A stretch of DNA of 12,201 nt. Source: Lentzea sp. (GTDB lineage Bacteria; Actinomycetota; Actinomycetes; Mycobacteriales; Pseudonocardiaceae). The DNA lies in assembly GCA_030146905.1 (NCBI GenBank), contig JASLAV010001179.1, positions 1 through 12,201 of the forward strand, given 5' to 3'. Numbering within the stretch: the first letter of the stretch is position 1; each line of letters starts with the position of its first letter. The translations under genes and the position numbers were made by a program. The notes beneath the pieces are model-generated. The model was given only the letters and a program-made list of their open reading frames with translations, had not been told where the DNA came from and searched no databases. Shown one piece after another: positions 5,130 through 12,174 of the stretch.

Positions 5130-6899
5130 ATGGCCAACCTGGTCAACCTGGAGTCCGTGTCGAAGTCGTTCGGCGTCCGGCCGCTGCTGGACGGCGTGTC
5201 GCTCGGCGTCAACGAGGGCGACCGGATCGGTGTCGTCGGCCTGAACGGCGGTGGCAAGACCACGCTGCTGGAGGTGCTGGCCGGGGTGGAGCCGGCCGAC
5301 GACGGCCGGGTGTCGCGGTCGCGTGACCTGCGGATGGCGGTCGTGACGCAGCGGACCGAGCTGCCGCACGGGTCGACCGTGCGCAACGCCGTGATCGACC
5401 CGCTCGGCTTCGACGCGGAGCACGAGTGGGCCGCCGACGCGCGCGTGCGGTCCATTTTGGACGGACTGGGGATCACGGCGCTGGGCCTGGACTCCGTGGT
5501 CTCCACGATGTCCGGTGGCGAGCGGCGCCGGGTCGCGCTCGCGGCCGCGTTGATCCAGGACCTCGAGCTCCTCGTGCTCGACGAGCCGACGAACCACCTC
5601 GACGTCGAGGGGGTGCGGTGGCTGGCCGAGCACCTGCTGGCCCGCAAGTGCGCGCTCGTCGTCGTCACCCACGACCGGTGGTTCCTCGACACGGTCTGCA
5701 ACCGCACCTGGGAAGTGGTGCAGGGCAAGGTCGAGCAGTACGAGGGCGGCTACGCCGACTGGATCTACGCCCGCGCCGAGCGGACCCGGCTGGCGGACGT
5801 GCTGGAGGAGAAGCGGCAGAACCTGGCCCGCAAGGAGCTCGCGTGGCTGCGCCGCGGCGCGCCCGCGCGGACCTCGAAGCCGCGCTACCGCATCGAGGCG
5901 GCCGAGGCGCTGATCGCGGACGTGCCGCCGGTGCGCGACAACGTCGAGCTGCTCGCGTTCGCCAAGAAGCGCCTGGGCCGCACGGTGATCGAGCTGGAGG
6001 ACGTGACTCTGTCCATTCCGGACCGGGTGCTCGTGCGCGACCTGACGTGGCGGATCGGGCCCGGCGAACGCGTCGGTCTGGTGGGTGTCAACGGGTCCGG
6101 CAAGACGACGTTGCTGAAGCTGCTGGCCGGTGAGCGCGAACCCGAGACGGGCAAGCGGATCCAGGGCCAGACGGTGAAGATCGCGCACCTCTCGCAGGAG
6201 CTGCTCGACCTCGACGGGTCGATGCGGGTGCTGGAGGCCATCGAGGAGGTCGCGCGCCGCGTCGTCCTCGGCAAGTACGAGATGTCCGCGTCGCAGCTGG
6301 GTGAGCGGTTCGGGTTCTCGTCGCAGAAGCAGTGGACGCCGGTGGCGGACCTGTCCGGTGGCGAGCGGCGGCGGCTGCAGCTGTGCCGGCTGCTCATGGC
6401 GGAGCCGAACGTGCTGCTGCTCGACGAGCCGACGAACGACCTGGACATCGACACGTTGCAGCAGCTGGAGGACCTGCTCGACTCGTGGGCGGGCACGCTC
6501 GTCGTGATCTCCCACGACCGCTACCTCGTCGAGCGCGTCTGCGAGAAGGTCGTGGCGCTGTTCGGCGACGGCGGGCTGACGGAGCTGCCCGGCGGCATCG
6601 AGGAGTACCTCAAGCGCCGCGACTCGATGCGCGACAGGGAGTCGGCGCCTGCTCCCGCGGCGGGCAGGGCGCCGTCTAACGCCGCCGACCAGCGCACCGC
6701 CCGCAAGGAGCTGGCGCGGCTGGAACGGCGCCTCGAGGTGCTGCACAAGAAGGAAGCCGAGCTGCACGCCGCGCTGGCGGAGGCCTCGACCGACCCCGAC
6801 CGGCTGCTGAAGCTCGACGCCGAGCTCCGCGCCGTGCTGGCGGAGGAGGCCGACGTCGAGGCCGCCTGGATGGTCGCGGCGGAGGTCGTGGAGGGCTGA
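5130..6899 (+). CDS. ABC-F family ATPase, Uup-like
   Basis: This is a soluble protein with two ATP-binding cassettes and no membrane segments, as in the ABC-F translation factors that act in the ribosomal E site. Cassette 1 has Walker A GLNGGGKTT (37-45), signature SGGER (128-132) and Walker B with DE at 151-152. Cassette 2 has GVNGSGKTT (319-327), SGGER (409-413) and DE at about 432-433. Both keep catalytic glutamates and switch histidines (VVVTHDR, VVISHDR), so both should hydrolyse ATP. The inter-cassette linker carries AWLRRGAPARTSKPRYRIEAA. The C-terminus (about 520-589) is a charged coiled coil rich in Lys, Glu and Arg, like the Uup end domain. The ATG at 5130 follows GTGAGG at 5119-5124; a TTG just before it is unlikely. 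Length (589 aa) and tail favour Uup over EttA, but an antibiotic-resistance ABC-F cannot be excluded by eye. Confidence 0.88.
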   Translation: MANLVNLESVSKSFGVRPLLDGVSLGVNEGDRIGVVGLNGGGKTTLLEVLAGVEPADDGRVSRSRDLRMAVVTQRTELPHGSTVRNAVIDPLGFDAEHEWAADARVRSILDGLGITALGLDSVVSTMSGGERRRVALAAALIQDLELLVLDEPTNHLDVEGVRWLAEHLLARKCALVVVTHDRWFLDTVCNRTWEVVQGKVEQYEGGYADWIYARAERTRLADVLEEKRQNLARKELAWLRRGAPARTSKPRYRIEAAEALIADVPPVRDNVELLAFAKKRLGRTVIELEDVTLSIPDRVLVRDLTWRIGPGERVGLVGVNGSGKTTLLKLLAGEREPETGKRIQGQTVKIAHLSQELLDLDGSMRVLEAIEEVARRVVLGKYEMSASQLGERFGFSSQKQWTPVADLSGGERRRLQLCRLLMAEPNVLLLDEPTNDLDIDTLQQLEDLLDSWAGTLVVISHDRYLVERVCEKVVALFGDGGLTELPGGIEEYLKRRDSMRDRESAPAPAAGRAPSNAADQRTARKELARLERRLEVLHKKEAELHAALAEASTDPDRLLKLDAELRAVLAEEADVEAAWMVAAEVVEG

Positions 6900-6912
6900 G
6901 GCCCGCCCAAGA

Positions 6913-6968
6913 GGAGAGCTGCTCGGTGGAGGGCTGCTCGCGCGGAGGGCTGCTCGCGCGGAGGGCTA
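6913..6968. repeat. Degenerate 16-bp tandem repeat at a convergent junction
   Basis: Two exact copies of GGAGGGCTGCTCGCGC lie at 6928-6943 and 6944-6959. A diverged copy precedes them (GGAGAGCTGCTCGGT, 6913-6927) and a truncated one follows (GGAGGGCTA, 6960-6968). The last copy supplies the stop codon of the minus-strand DivIVA-repeat gene. The same GGAGGGCTG forms the end of the ABC-F gene (around 6890-6899), suggesting duplication from there. Confidence 0.8.
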
Positions 6969-8258
6969 CTTGCCCCGGCGGCGCAGCTCCTCCGCCAGCT
7001 GGGGCAGCAGCTCGTCGATGAACGACGTGTCGTAGCCCTGACCGGAGAGCAGCGCGTAGCTGAAGCGCGCCCTCATGACCTCCTCCGAGCTCGCCCCCAG
7101 CATGCCGTCGAGCGCGACGCCGATCTCCTCCAGCATCCTGTCGACCTGCGCCGTGCGGTAGCCGCGCTGGCCGGCCGCCGCCTGCGGGATCCGCAGCTGG
7201 CGCAGGTCCTTCCACGACTTGACCTGGGGCATGCCCCGCACCGGTCCGGAGAGCTGCTGCTCGATCTGGCCGAGGAACGCGTCCACCTCGGTCTCGTCGT
7301 ACCCGCGCCGTCCGATGAGCGGCCGGGAGAATCTGACGTCGCGGACGTCCTTGCCGGTCAGGTTGTCCTGGCCGAGGAGCGTGGCCTCGATGCGGTCGAG
7401 GAACGCGTCCACCTGGGACTCTTGGTAGCCGCGGCGGCCGCGGGGAGGGCGGTGGAACGCGACGTTGCGGATGTCCGCGGCTGTGAGCTTCGGGGAGTCG
7501 ACGGCGGCAGGCGCCGCGGGTTGCTGCACGGGAGACTGCTGCTGGGGGCGCTGCGGCGGTTGCGGACGCCTCTGCTGGGGTCGCTGTTGCTGCTGCGGCA
7601 GCTTGGGCGGAGGCGGAGGCGCCTTGGGCAGCGGTGGCGCGGTCTCGAACATGAGGACCACGAGGTCGAGGAACGTGTCGACGTCCTCCTGGTCGTACCC
7701 GAACGTGCCGGGGGCGGACTCGCCGAACACCGCGTCCTGGACCTGTTGCGCCGTCAGGTTGTCCTTGCCCCGCAGGGTGGCCTCGATGCGGTCGAGGAAA
7801 GCGTCGATCTGGCCTTCGTGGTAACCGCGGGTCCCCGGTCTGGGCTTGTGGAACCGCACGGCGGCGACGTCGTCAGGGGACAGTCGCACCGCGGGTCTCA
7901 TCGCCTGCGACGTGGCGTGCGCGCCCTGGGCGGGAGCGGAGGCCTGCCGGCGTTGCGGAGTGGACCGCAACGTGTCGGCCACGAGCTCCATGAAGACGTT
8001 GACCTCGTTGACGTCGTAGCCGGGGTCGCGGGTAGCCGTGCTGAACTTGACGTTCAGCACGTCCTCGCGCGTCAGGATGTCCCTGCTGCGCATCGTGTTC
8101 TCGACGCGGTCGAGAAACGAGTCCACCTCAGCCGCGTCGTACCCGCGCTGACCTCGCGGGGGACGGTGGAACGCGACCAGGGCCACGTCCTGTGCGGAGA
8201 GCAGAGGTGCCGGATGCGCGGGCAGACGATGCTGCGCTCCGGGGCCGCCCCGATCCAC
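6966..8258 (-). CDS. DivIVA-motif repeat protein, eight motifs (430 aa)
   Basis: The protein consists of eight copies of a roughly 40-residue motif of the form LT..DV..V.F...P.G.RGY....VD.FLD.IE..L. Copies lie at about 19-58, 61-99, 125-164, 167-206, 257-296, 299-338, 347-385 and 386-428, with the GY pair of each at 39, 80, 145, 187, 277, 319, 366 and 408. They form four pairs with a 41-42 residue step inside each pair. A Pro/Gln-rich linker (about 207-253) splits the protein in two. The motif resembles the N-terminal lipid-binding segment of DivIVA/Wag31, but the long coiled coil of true DivIVA is absent. There is no signal peptide and no membrane segment. The start is GTG at 8258 with AGGAGGAGG six bases upstream; longer starts would run into the promoter of the divergent gene. 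The function is unknown; a role at the cell pole or septum is only inferred from the motif. Confidence 0.85.
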   Translation of the reverse strand: MDRGGPGAQHRLPAHPAPLLSAQDVALVAFHRPPRGQRGYDAAEVDSFLDRVENTMRSRDILTREDVLNVKFSTATRDPGYDVNEVNVFMELVADTLRSTPQRRQASAPAQGAHATSQAMRPAVRLSPDDVAAVRFHKPRPGTRGYHEGQIDAFLDRIEATLRGKDNLTAQQVQDAVFGESAPGTFGYDQEDVDTFLDLVVLMFETAPPLPKAPPPPPKLPQQQQRPQQRRPQPPQRPQQQSPVQQPAAPAAVDSPKLTAADIRNVAFHRPPRGRRGYQESQVDAFLDRIEATLLGQDNLTGKDVRDVRFSRPLIGRRGYDETEVDAFLGQIEQQLSGPVRGMPQVKSWKDLRQLRIPQAAAGQRGYRTAQVDRMLEEIGVALDGMLGASSEEVMRARFSYALLSGQGYDTSFIDELLPQLAEELRRRGK

Positions 8259-8297
8259 CAATGACCTCCTCCTGCGTACCTGTACTGGGGAGTATCG

Positions 8298-8323
8298 CGT
8301 TTCGCCTGCCATAACGTTTCGCC
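8298..8323. promoter_or_regulatory. Direct repeat in the divergent promoter region
   Basis: CGTTTCGCC occurs at 8298-8306 and again at 8315-8323, 17 bases apart, in the 100-bp gap between the divergent DivIVA-repeat and acyl-AMP ligase genes. The second copy lies just upstream of where the ligase gene's -35 would be. A possible minus-strand -10, GATACT (8296-8291), adjoins the first copy. Such a pair could be a regulator site. Confidence 0.4.
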
Positions 8324-8345
8324 CTGATGGACCAAACGGCGCCAC

Positions 8346-8351
8346 TACGAT
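8346..8351 (+). promoter_or_regulatory. -10 element of a leaderless acyl-AMP ligase promoter
   Basis: TACGAT matches TANNNT and ends seven bases before the ATG at 8359, with no ribosome site between, so the mRNA should begin at the start codon. The layout is the same as at ispE. Confidence 0.6.
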
Positions 8352-8358
8352 CGCGGAC

Positions 8359-9972
8359 ATGAGTCAGTTCGTGGATGTGATGCTGGCGACGGCCTCCAAC
8401 GGCAGGGACAGGGGCATGACGACGGGTGAACCCGCCGCGCCCGTCCGCCGGACCTGGGCCGAGGTGCACGAACGCGCCCGGCGGATGGCCGGTGCGCTCG
8501 ACGTGGCGCCGGGCACCGCGATCGCCGTGCTCGCCGCCGAACCAGCCGTGATCGCCCCAGCCGTGCAAGCCGCATGGCTGTGTGGTGGCAGCGTCACGAT
8601 GTTGCATCAACCCACACCACGCACCGACCTGGCCGAGTGGGCCGAGGACACGCTGCGGGTGCTCGCCATGATCGACTCGCGTCTGGTCCTGCTCGGCAGC
8701 CCTTTCGACGCTCTGGCTCCCGTGCTGGACCAGCACGGAATCCCCTATCGCAAGCTGTCAGAGCTGGACGCGGAGCCGATCGCTGCTCCTGTTCCCACCG
8801 CCGAGGATGCCACGGCACTGCTGCAGTTGACGAGTGGGTCCACCGCGGACCCGAAGGCGGTTCGCATCACACACCGCAACCTGTGGGCGAACGCCTCCGG
8901 GATGCGGGTCGCCGCGGCGCTCGACCCCGAGACCGACGTGATGGTGTCCTGGCTGCCGTTGTTCCACGACATGGGGATGGTCGGGTTCCTGACCGTCCCC
9001 ATGCTGTTCGGGCTGGAACTGGTGAAGGTCACCCCTGTCGACTTCCTGTCGCGCCCGACGCTGTGGGCCGACCTGATCACCCGGTACAAGGGCACGATCA
9101 CGGCCGCGCCGAACTTCGCCTACGCGATCGTGGCCCGCCGCCTGGCCTCGTCGTCCGACTCGTTCGACCTGTCGTCCCTGCGGCTGGCGTTGAACGGCGC
9201 GGAGCCGATCGACCCGGCCGCCGTGCGGGCCTTCGTGGACGCCGGTGCGCGGTTCGGGTTGCGTCCCGAGTCGATCCTCGCCGCCTACGGGATGGCGGAG
9301 ACCACTCTGGGTGTGGCTTTCGCGCCGCTGTTCACGGGCCTGTCCGTGGACGTGGTGGACGCGGACGCCGTCGAGGCGGACCGCCGGGCCGTGCCTGCCG
9401 ACGAGGGTCGCGCGTTCCCGTTGCTCGGGCCGCCGTTGCGGGGGCTGGAGCTGCGGGTGGTGTCCGACTCCGGTGAGGTGCTCGGGGTCAGGGACGTCGG
9501 TGAGCTGCAGATCCGGGGCGAAGCCGTCACTCCCGGATATCTGACCGTGGACGGGCCGCTGACCACTCAGGACGCTGAGGGCTGGCTGCCCACCGGGGAC
9601 GTCGGGTACGTGGTGGAGGACGGTCAGGTCGTCGTCTGCGGGCGGCGCAAGGACGTCATCATCATGGGCGGGCGGAACATCTACCCGACCGATGTGGAGC
9701 GTGCCGCCTGCTCCGTGGAGGGCGTGCGACCCGGCAACGCCGTCGCGGTCCGGCTGGACGCCGGGACGCAGCGGGAGCGGTTCGCCGTGGTGGTGGAGTC
9801 GAAGCTCGCCGGGGACGGTGACGCGGAGAAGGACCTGGTCAAGCAGGTCACTGCCCGTGTCGTCGACGCCGTCGGGTTGCGGCCGTTCGCCGTCGTGGTG
9901 CAGCCGCCGGGGACGTTGCCGAAGACGCCGTCCGGGAAGCTCCGGCGATCGGCGGCGGCCGCCCTGGTCTAG
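8359..9972 (+). CDS. Fatty-acyl-AMP ligase / acyl-CoA synthetase (FadD/Pks16-like)
   Basis: This is an adenylate-forming enzyme that activates a carboxylic acid, probably a fatty acid, as acyl-AMP for transfer to CoA or a carrier protein. The 537 residues show the phosphate-binding loop [12 protein letters not shown] (157-168), YGMAETT (310-316), GWLPTGD with the ribose-binding Asp (408-414) and the hinge region [20 protein letters not shown]. The catalytic lysine is K527 in [20 protein letters not shown] is typical of the fatty-acyl-AMP ligase branch. Its place next to pth and rplY matches Rv1013 (pks16) in M. tuberculosis, a single-domain ligase despite its name. The start is leaderless. 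It converges with pth, the stop codons overlapping on CTAG. Family is sure; CoA ligase versus AMP ligase and the substrate are not. Confidence 0.88.
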   Translation: MSQFVDVMLATASNGRDRGMTTGEPAAPVRRTWAEVHERARRMAGALDVAPGTAIAVLAAEPAVIAPAVQAAWLCGGSVTMLHQPTPRTDLAEWAEDTLRVLAMIDSRLVLLGSPFDALAPVLDQHGIPYRKLSELDAEPIAAPVPTAEDATALLQLTSGSTADPKAVRITHRNLWANASGMRVAAALDPETDVMVSWLPLFHDMGMVGFLTVPMLFGLELVKVTPVDFLSRPTLWADLITRYKGTITAAPNFAYAIVARRLASSSDSFDLSSLRLALNGAEPIDPAAVRAFVDAGARFGLRPESILAAYGMAETTLGVAFAPLFTGLSVDVVDADAVEADRRAVPADEGRAFPLLGPPLRGLELRVVSDSGEVLGVRDVGELQIRGEAVTPGYLTVDGPLTTQDAEGWLPTGDVGYVVEDGQVVVCGRRKDVIIMGGRNIYPTDVERAACSVEGVRPGNAVAVRLDAGTQRERFAVVVESKLAGDGDAEKDLVKQVTARVVDAVGLRPFAVVVQPPGTLPKTPSGKLRRSAAAALV

Positions 9973-10532
9973 TGGAAGGCGTTCTGCGCGGCTTCGAGGC
10001 CCTTGGTGACGAGGGCCTCGGTCGCGTCCGCCGCCCTGTCGATCTCCAGCGCGAGCTGCTTGCGCTCGACGGTGGAGAAGTCCTTCAGCACGTAGTCCGC
10101 GGGGTCCTGGCGGCCGGAAGGGCGGTCCACGCCGAAGCGGACGCGGTGGTAGTCCTTGGTGCCCAGCGACTTCGTGATGGAGCGCAGTCCGTTGTGGCCG
10201 TTGTCGCCGCCGCCGAGCTTCATGCGGATGGCGGCGAAGGGCAGGTCCAGCTCGTCGTGGACCACGACGACCGTGGTGGGCTTGAAGAACTTCACGGCGC
10301 TCGCGACGGGGCCGCCGGAGAGGTTCATGAAGCTGCGCGGCTTGGCGAGGACCACGCGGTGACCGGACAGACGGCCCTCGACGATCTCGGCGCCCGACTT
10401 GTGGGCCTTGAACTTGCCGCCGACGCGGGCGGCCAGTTCGTCGAGGACCAGGAAGCCGATGTTGTGGCGGTTGCCTTCGTACTTCGGACCGGGGTTGCCC
10501 AGTCCGACGATGAGGGCGAGGTCAGCGTCCAC
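9969..10532 (-). CDS. pth: Peptidyl-tRNA hydrolase
   Basis: This enzyme cleaves the ester bond of peptidyl-tRNAs dropped by stalled ribosomes and so recycles tRNA; it is normally essential. The 187 residues show [18 protein letters not shown] with the catalytic histidine H23, the tRNA-contact asparagine N70 in RSFMNLSG, the catalytic-site aspartate D96 in HDELDLP, and N114 in NGHNGLRS. The length is normal for bacterial Pth. The GTG start at 10532 lies inside the end of the upstream DivIVA-motif gene (11-base overlap), with AGGAG ten bases before it, so translation is probably coupled. The stop TAG shares the CTAG at 9969-9972 with the convergent ligase gene. It is the last gene of the rplY - DivIVA-motif - pth set. 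Confidence 0.95.
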   Translation of the reverse strand: MDADLALIVGLGNPGPKYEGNRHNIGFLVLDELAARVGGKFKAHKSGAEIVEGRLSGHRVVLAKPRSFMNLSGGPVASAVKFFKPTTVVVVHDELDLPFAAIRMKLGGGDNGHNGLRSITKSLGTKDYHRVRFGVDRPSGRQDPADYVLKDFSTVERKQLALEIDRAADATEALVTKGLEAAQNAFH

Positions 10533-11028
10533 GGAACCGCAACTCCTGCTCGAGATCGTCCAGCAACGTGTCGACGGCCTGCACCTGGTACCCCTTGCCC
10601 AGCAGGCCGGACGTGGTGCTGAACCGGGTGTTGCGGACCTCGGTGGAGGTCATGGAACCCCTGCCGTCCAGGTTGGCCGCGGCGCGGGCGACGAAGGCGT
10701 CGACTTCTGCGCGATCGTAACCGGTGCCGGACTTCGGCAGCTTGCGTGCGCGCAGGTCCTCGCCGGTGTTCAGGCCCGTCGGCGGCACGATGCCGTTGCG
10801 GACCTGGAACTCCAGCAGGTGCAGGACGCCGTCGACGCTCAGCGGGTCGTAGCCGTTCGGGACCGTGGCGAACCGGACGGTGCGCACGTGGTCCGGGTTG
10901 AGGCGGAGACGACCTGCCAAGGCGTCGGCGATGATCAGGAGGAACTCGTTCACCTGGCCAGGGTCGTAGCCCTGGCGCTTGCGGCGGAACGTCTTCGACC
11001 TGACATCGGTCGGGCTCAGGTACTGCAA
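10522..11028 (-). CDS. Small DivIVA-motif repeat protein, four motifs (168 aa)
   Basis: Four copies of the short DivIVA-like motif are visible at about 3-38, 42-78, 87-122 and 124-165, with GY pairs at 20, 59, 103 and 146. Examples are [19 protein letters not shown] and [11 protein letters not shown], the latter followed by GKGY and [12 protein letters not shown]. There is no signal peptide, membrane segment or long coiled coil. Its C-terminal half aligns with the last two motifs of the 430-aa protein at 6966-8258 (shared DLR, GY, VD, LDG, RFS, GY, ELR.RG ending), so the two are paralogs. The start is TTG at 11028 with GGAGG seven bases upstream; no other start codon is in frame nearby. The gene lies 62 bases after rplY and overlaps pth. 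Function unknown; link to translation genes is positional only. Confidence 0.82.
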   Translation of the reverse strand: MQYLSPTDVRSKTFRRKRQGYDPGQVNEFLLIIADALAGRLRLNPDHVRTVRFATVPNGYDPLSVDGVLHLLEFQVRNGIVPPTGLNTGEDLRARKLPKSGTGYDRAEVDAFVARAAANLDGRGSMTSTEVRNTRFSTTSGLLGKGYQVQAVDTLLDDLEQELRFRGR

Positions 11029-11065
11029 CGGCGCGCCTCCCCCCTCGTGAGGGGGTGGCGCGCCG
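11029..11065 (-). promoter_or_regulatory. Strong hairpin between rplY and the small DivIVA-motif gene, covering its ribosome site
   Basis: The outer arms CGGCGCGCC and GGCGCGCCG (11029-11037 with 11057-11065) pair over 9 bp. The inner arms CCCCCTC and GAGGGGG (11040-11046 with 11049-11055) pair over 7 bp, leaving only a small internal loop and a two-base tip. On the minus strand the GGAGG of the downstream gene (11040-11036) is in the 3' arm, and the TTG start follows the hairpin immediately. It could act as a partial terminator or as a translation lock. Confidence 0.7.
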
Positions 11066-11090
11066 TCTGTGCGGCCCGACGTGATGGGGC

Positions 11091-11696
11091 TCAGCTTTCC
11101 TCGGAGGCCTCGGCAGCCGGGGAGGCCGCCTCGTCGCCCTCGAGCTGCGCCGCGGACGGCGCCTCGTTGACCGCGATGATCAGGGCCTCGGCGTCGGTGA
11201 TCAGCGTGGCGCCCGCGGGCAGTTCCAGGTCACCGGCGTGGATCTGGGTGCCGGCGCCCTTGCCCTCGATCGACAGCTCGATCTGGTCGGGGAGGTTGAG
11301 TGCGTCCGCCTCCAGGCTGATGGTGGTGGCGTCCTGCGTGACGAGCGTGCCGGAAGCGGCCTCGCCGGTCACGACGATCGGGACGTCGACGGTGACCTTC
11401 TCGCCCCGCTGGACGAGGAGGAGGTCGACGTGCTCGATGTAGTTCTTGATGGGGTGGGTGGTGACGGTCTTGGTGAGCGCCAGCTCACTCCCGCCGTCGA
11501 GGGCGAGGGTGAGGACGGCGTTCTGGCCGTGCTCTCGGACGACACGGGCGAACTCGAGCGCCGGCAGGGCCAGGTGCTTCGGGTCGGAACCGTGGCCGTA
11601 GAGCACCGCGGGGATCTTGCCGGCGCGACGGGTACGGCGGGCTGCGCCCTTGCCGAATTCAGTGCGCTGCTCAGCGGCGAGACGGACCTCGGACAC
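11091..11696 (-). CDS. rplY: Large-subunit ribosomal protein bL25 (CTC form)
   Basis: This protein binds 5S rRNA in the central protuberance of the 50S subunit. The 201 residues contain the N-terminal 5S-binding domain (RTEFGKGAARRTRRAGKIPAVLYGHG) and the extra C-terminal beta domain of the long CTC/TL5 form (for example GEKVTVDVPIVVTGEA and LELPAGATLI). The tail is acidic and Ala-rich (EGDEAASPAAEASEES). The GTG at 11696 is chosen because AAGGAG (11711-11706) lies nine bases upstream and the product begins SEVRLAAEQR like relatives. An earlier in-frame start at 11744 would add 16 unrelated residues. The leader contains alternative hairpins touching the ribosome site. It heads the minus-strand set that continues to pth. 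Confidence 0.93.
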   Translation of the reverse strand: MSEVRLAAEQRTEFGKGAARRTRRAGKIPAVLYGHGSDPKHLALPALEFARVVREHGQNAVLTLALDGGSELALTKTVTTHPIKNYIEHVDLLLVQRGEKVTVDVPIVVTGEAASGTLVTQDATTISLEADALNLPDQIELSIEGKGAGTQIHAGDLELPAGATLITDAEALIIAVNEAPSAAQLEGDEAASPAAEASEES

Positions 11697-11710
11697 GGTG
11701 GGGTACTCCT

Positions 11711-11728
11711 TACAAGTCTGGCCTTGTA
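11711..11728 (-). promoter_or_regulatory. Alternative hairpins in the rplY leader
   Basis: On the minus strand TACAAG (11728-11723) can pair with CTTGTA (11716-11711) across a six-base loop; this stem touches the first base of the ribosome site AAGGAG. The same ACAAG can instead pair with an upstream CTTGT (11747-11743). The two pairings exclude each other, as in autoregulated ribosomal-protein leaders. The stems are short, so this is tentative. Confidence 0.4.
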
Positions 11729-11870
11729 CGTCGGGGCGGTGCACAAGTACTCAGCGTTGGGTGGTGGCCAGCGGCGGCGAGCAGCGCGGGAACGGTCAAC
11801 ACGCGCGGCATCAAGCCACCGCGTCGATCACGCCGAGCTGGGGAGCTCGCCCTCGCCGAGGCAACCCGAC

Positions 11871-11876
11871 CAGTGT
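11871..11876 (-). promoter_or_regulatory. Candidate -10 of the rplY promoter
   Basis: TACACT on the minus strand fits TANNNT and would give a leader of roughly 165 bases. The only TTG-type -35 (TTGGCC, 11902-11897) is 20 bases away, which is too long for a standard promoter. Confidence 0.35.
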
Positions 11877-11904
11877 AGGTGAGTGGGTATCGGGGAGGCC
11901 AATC

Positions 11905-11947
11905 GGGGGTGGTTGGGCGGGTTTGGGGTGGTGGGGGCGTGGGCGGG
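11905..11947 (+). other. G-quadruplex-prone G-tract cluster
   Basis: Seven runs of three or more G (11905-11909, 11915-11917, 11919-11921, 11925-11928, 11933-11937, 11941-11943, 11945-11947) are separated by one to five bases. They fit the G3+N1-7 pattern more than once on the plus strand, just upstream of the candidate rplY promoter. Confidence 0.6.
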
Positions 11948-12002
11948 TTCGCGACCTGGTGGGTGGTTGGTTTGCTTGCGGCGGGTGCTGTTGCGTGCTT
12001 TT

Positions 12003-12023
12003 TCTGGGGGCGCTGCCCCCAGA
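12003..12023. terminator. GC hairpin, possible terminator
   Basis: TCTGGGGGC (12003-12011) pairs perfectly with GCCCCCAGA (12015-12023) around GCT. A T run precedes it on the plus strand, and no T run follows it in either direction. Hairpins of the GGGGGC...GCCCCC-AGACCCCC type are common between actinobacterial genes and may act without a T tract. Confidence 0.45.
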
Positions 12024-12174
12024 CCCCCGGCAATCTGATCGGGGGGTCCGCGCCGTCGGTGGGTTGATGGCACGCCTGTTTCGTTGGGCGGCTGCGCGTT
12101 TCGTTGTTGGTTGCGTTGCGGTGGGGTCCCGTCACAAGCCGCACCAGAAGCGGGCCACACCTGAGGAGGGGTGT

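Noticed and set aside
4932..6767. 611-codon antisense frame over the ABC-F gene
   Set aside because: Composition rich in Arg, His, Gln, Leu and Val with no recognisable domain; it is the antisense shadow of a gene with intact ABC motifs.
7550..7625. CAG/CTG-rich stretch as a microsatellite
   Set aside because: It codes for the Pro/Gln-rich linker of the DivIVA-repeat protein with mixed codons; no regular unit is repeated.
8259..8360. N-terminal extension of the DivIVA-repeat protein to 8360
   Set aside because: It would run through its own AGGAGGAGG ribosome site and into the divergent gene's start; GTG 8258 is well placed.
11879..12067. 62-codon plus-strand frame with a hydrophobic middle
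   Set aside because: Gly/Val/Trp low-complexity translation of a G-tract region without a ribosome site; contains a hairpin; no family resemblance.
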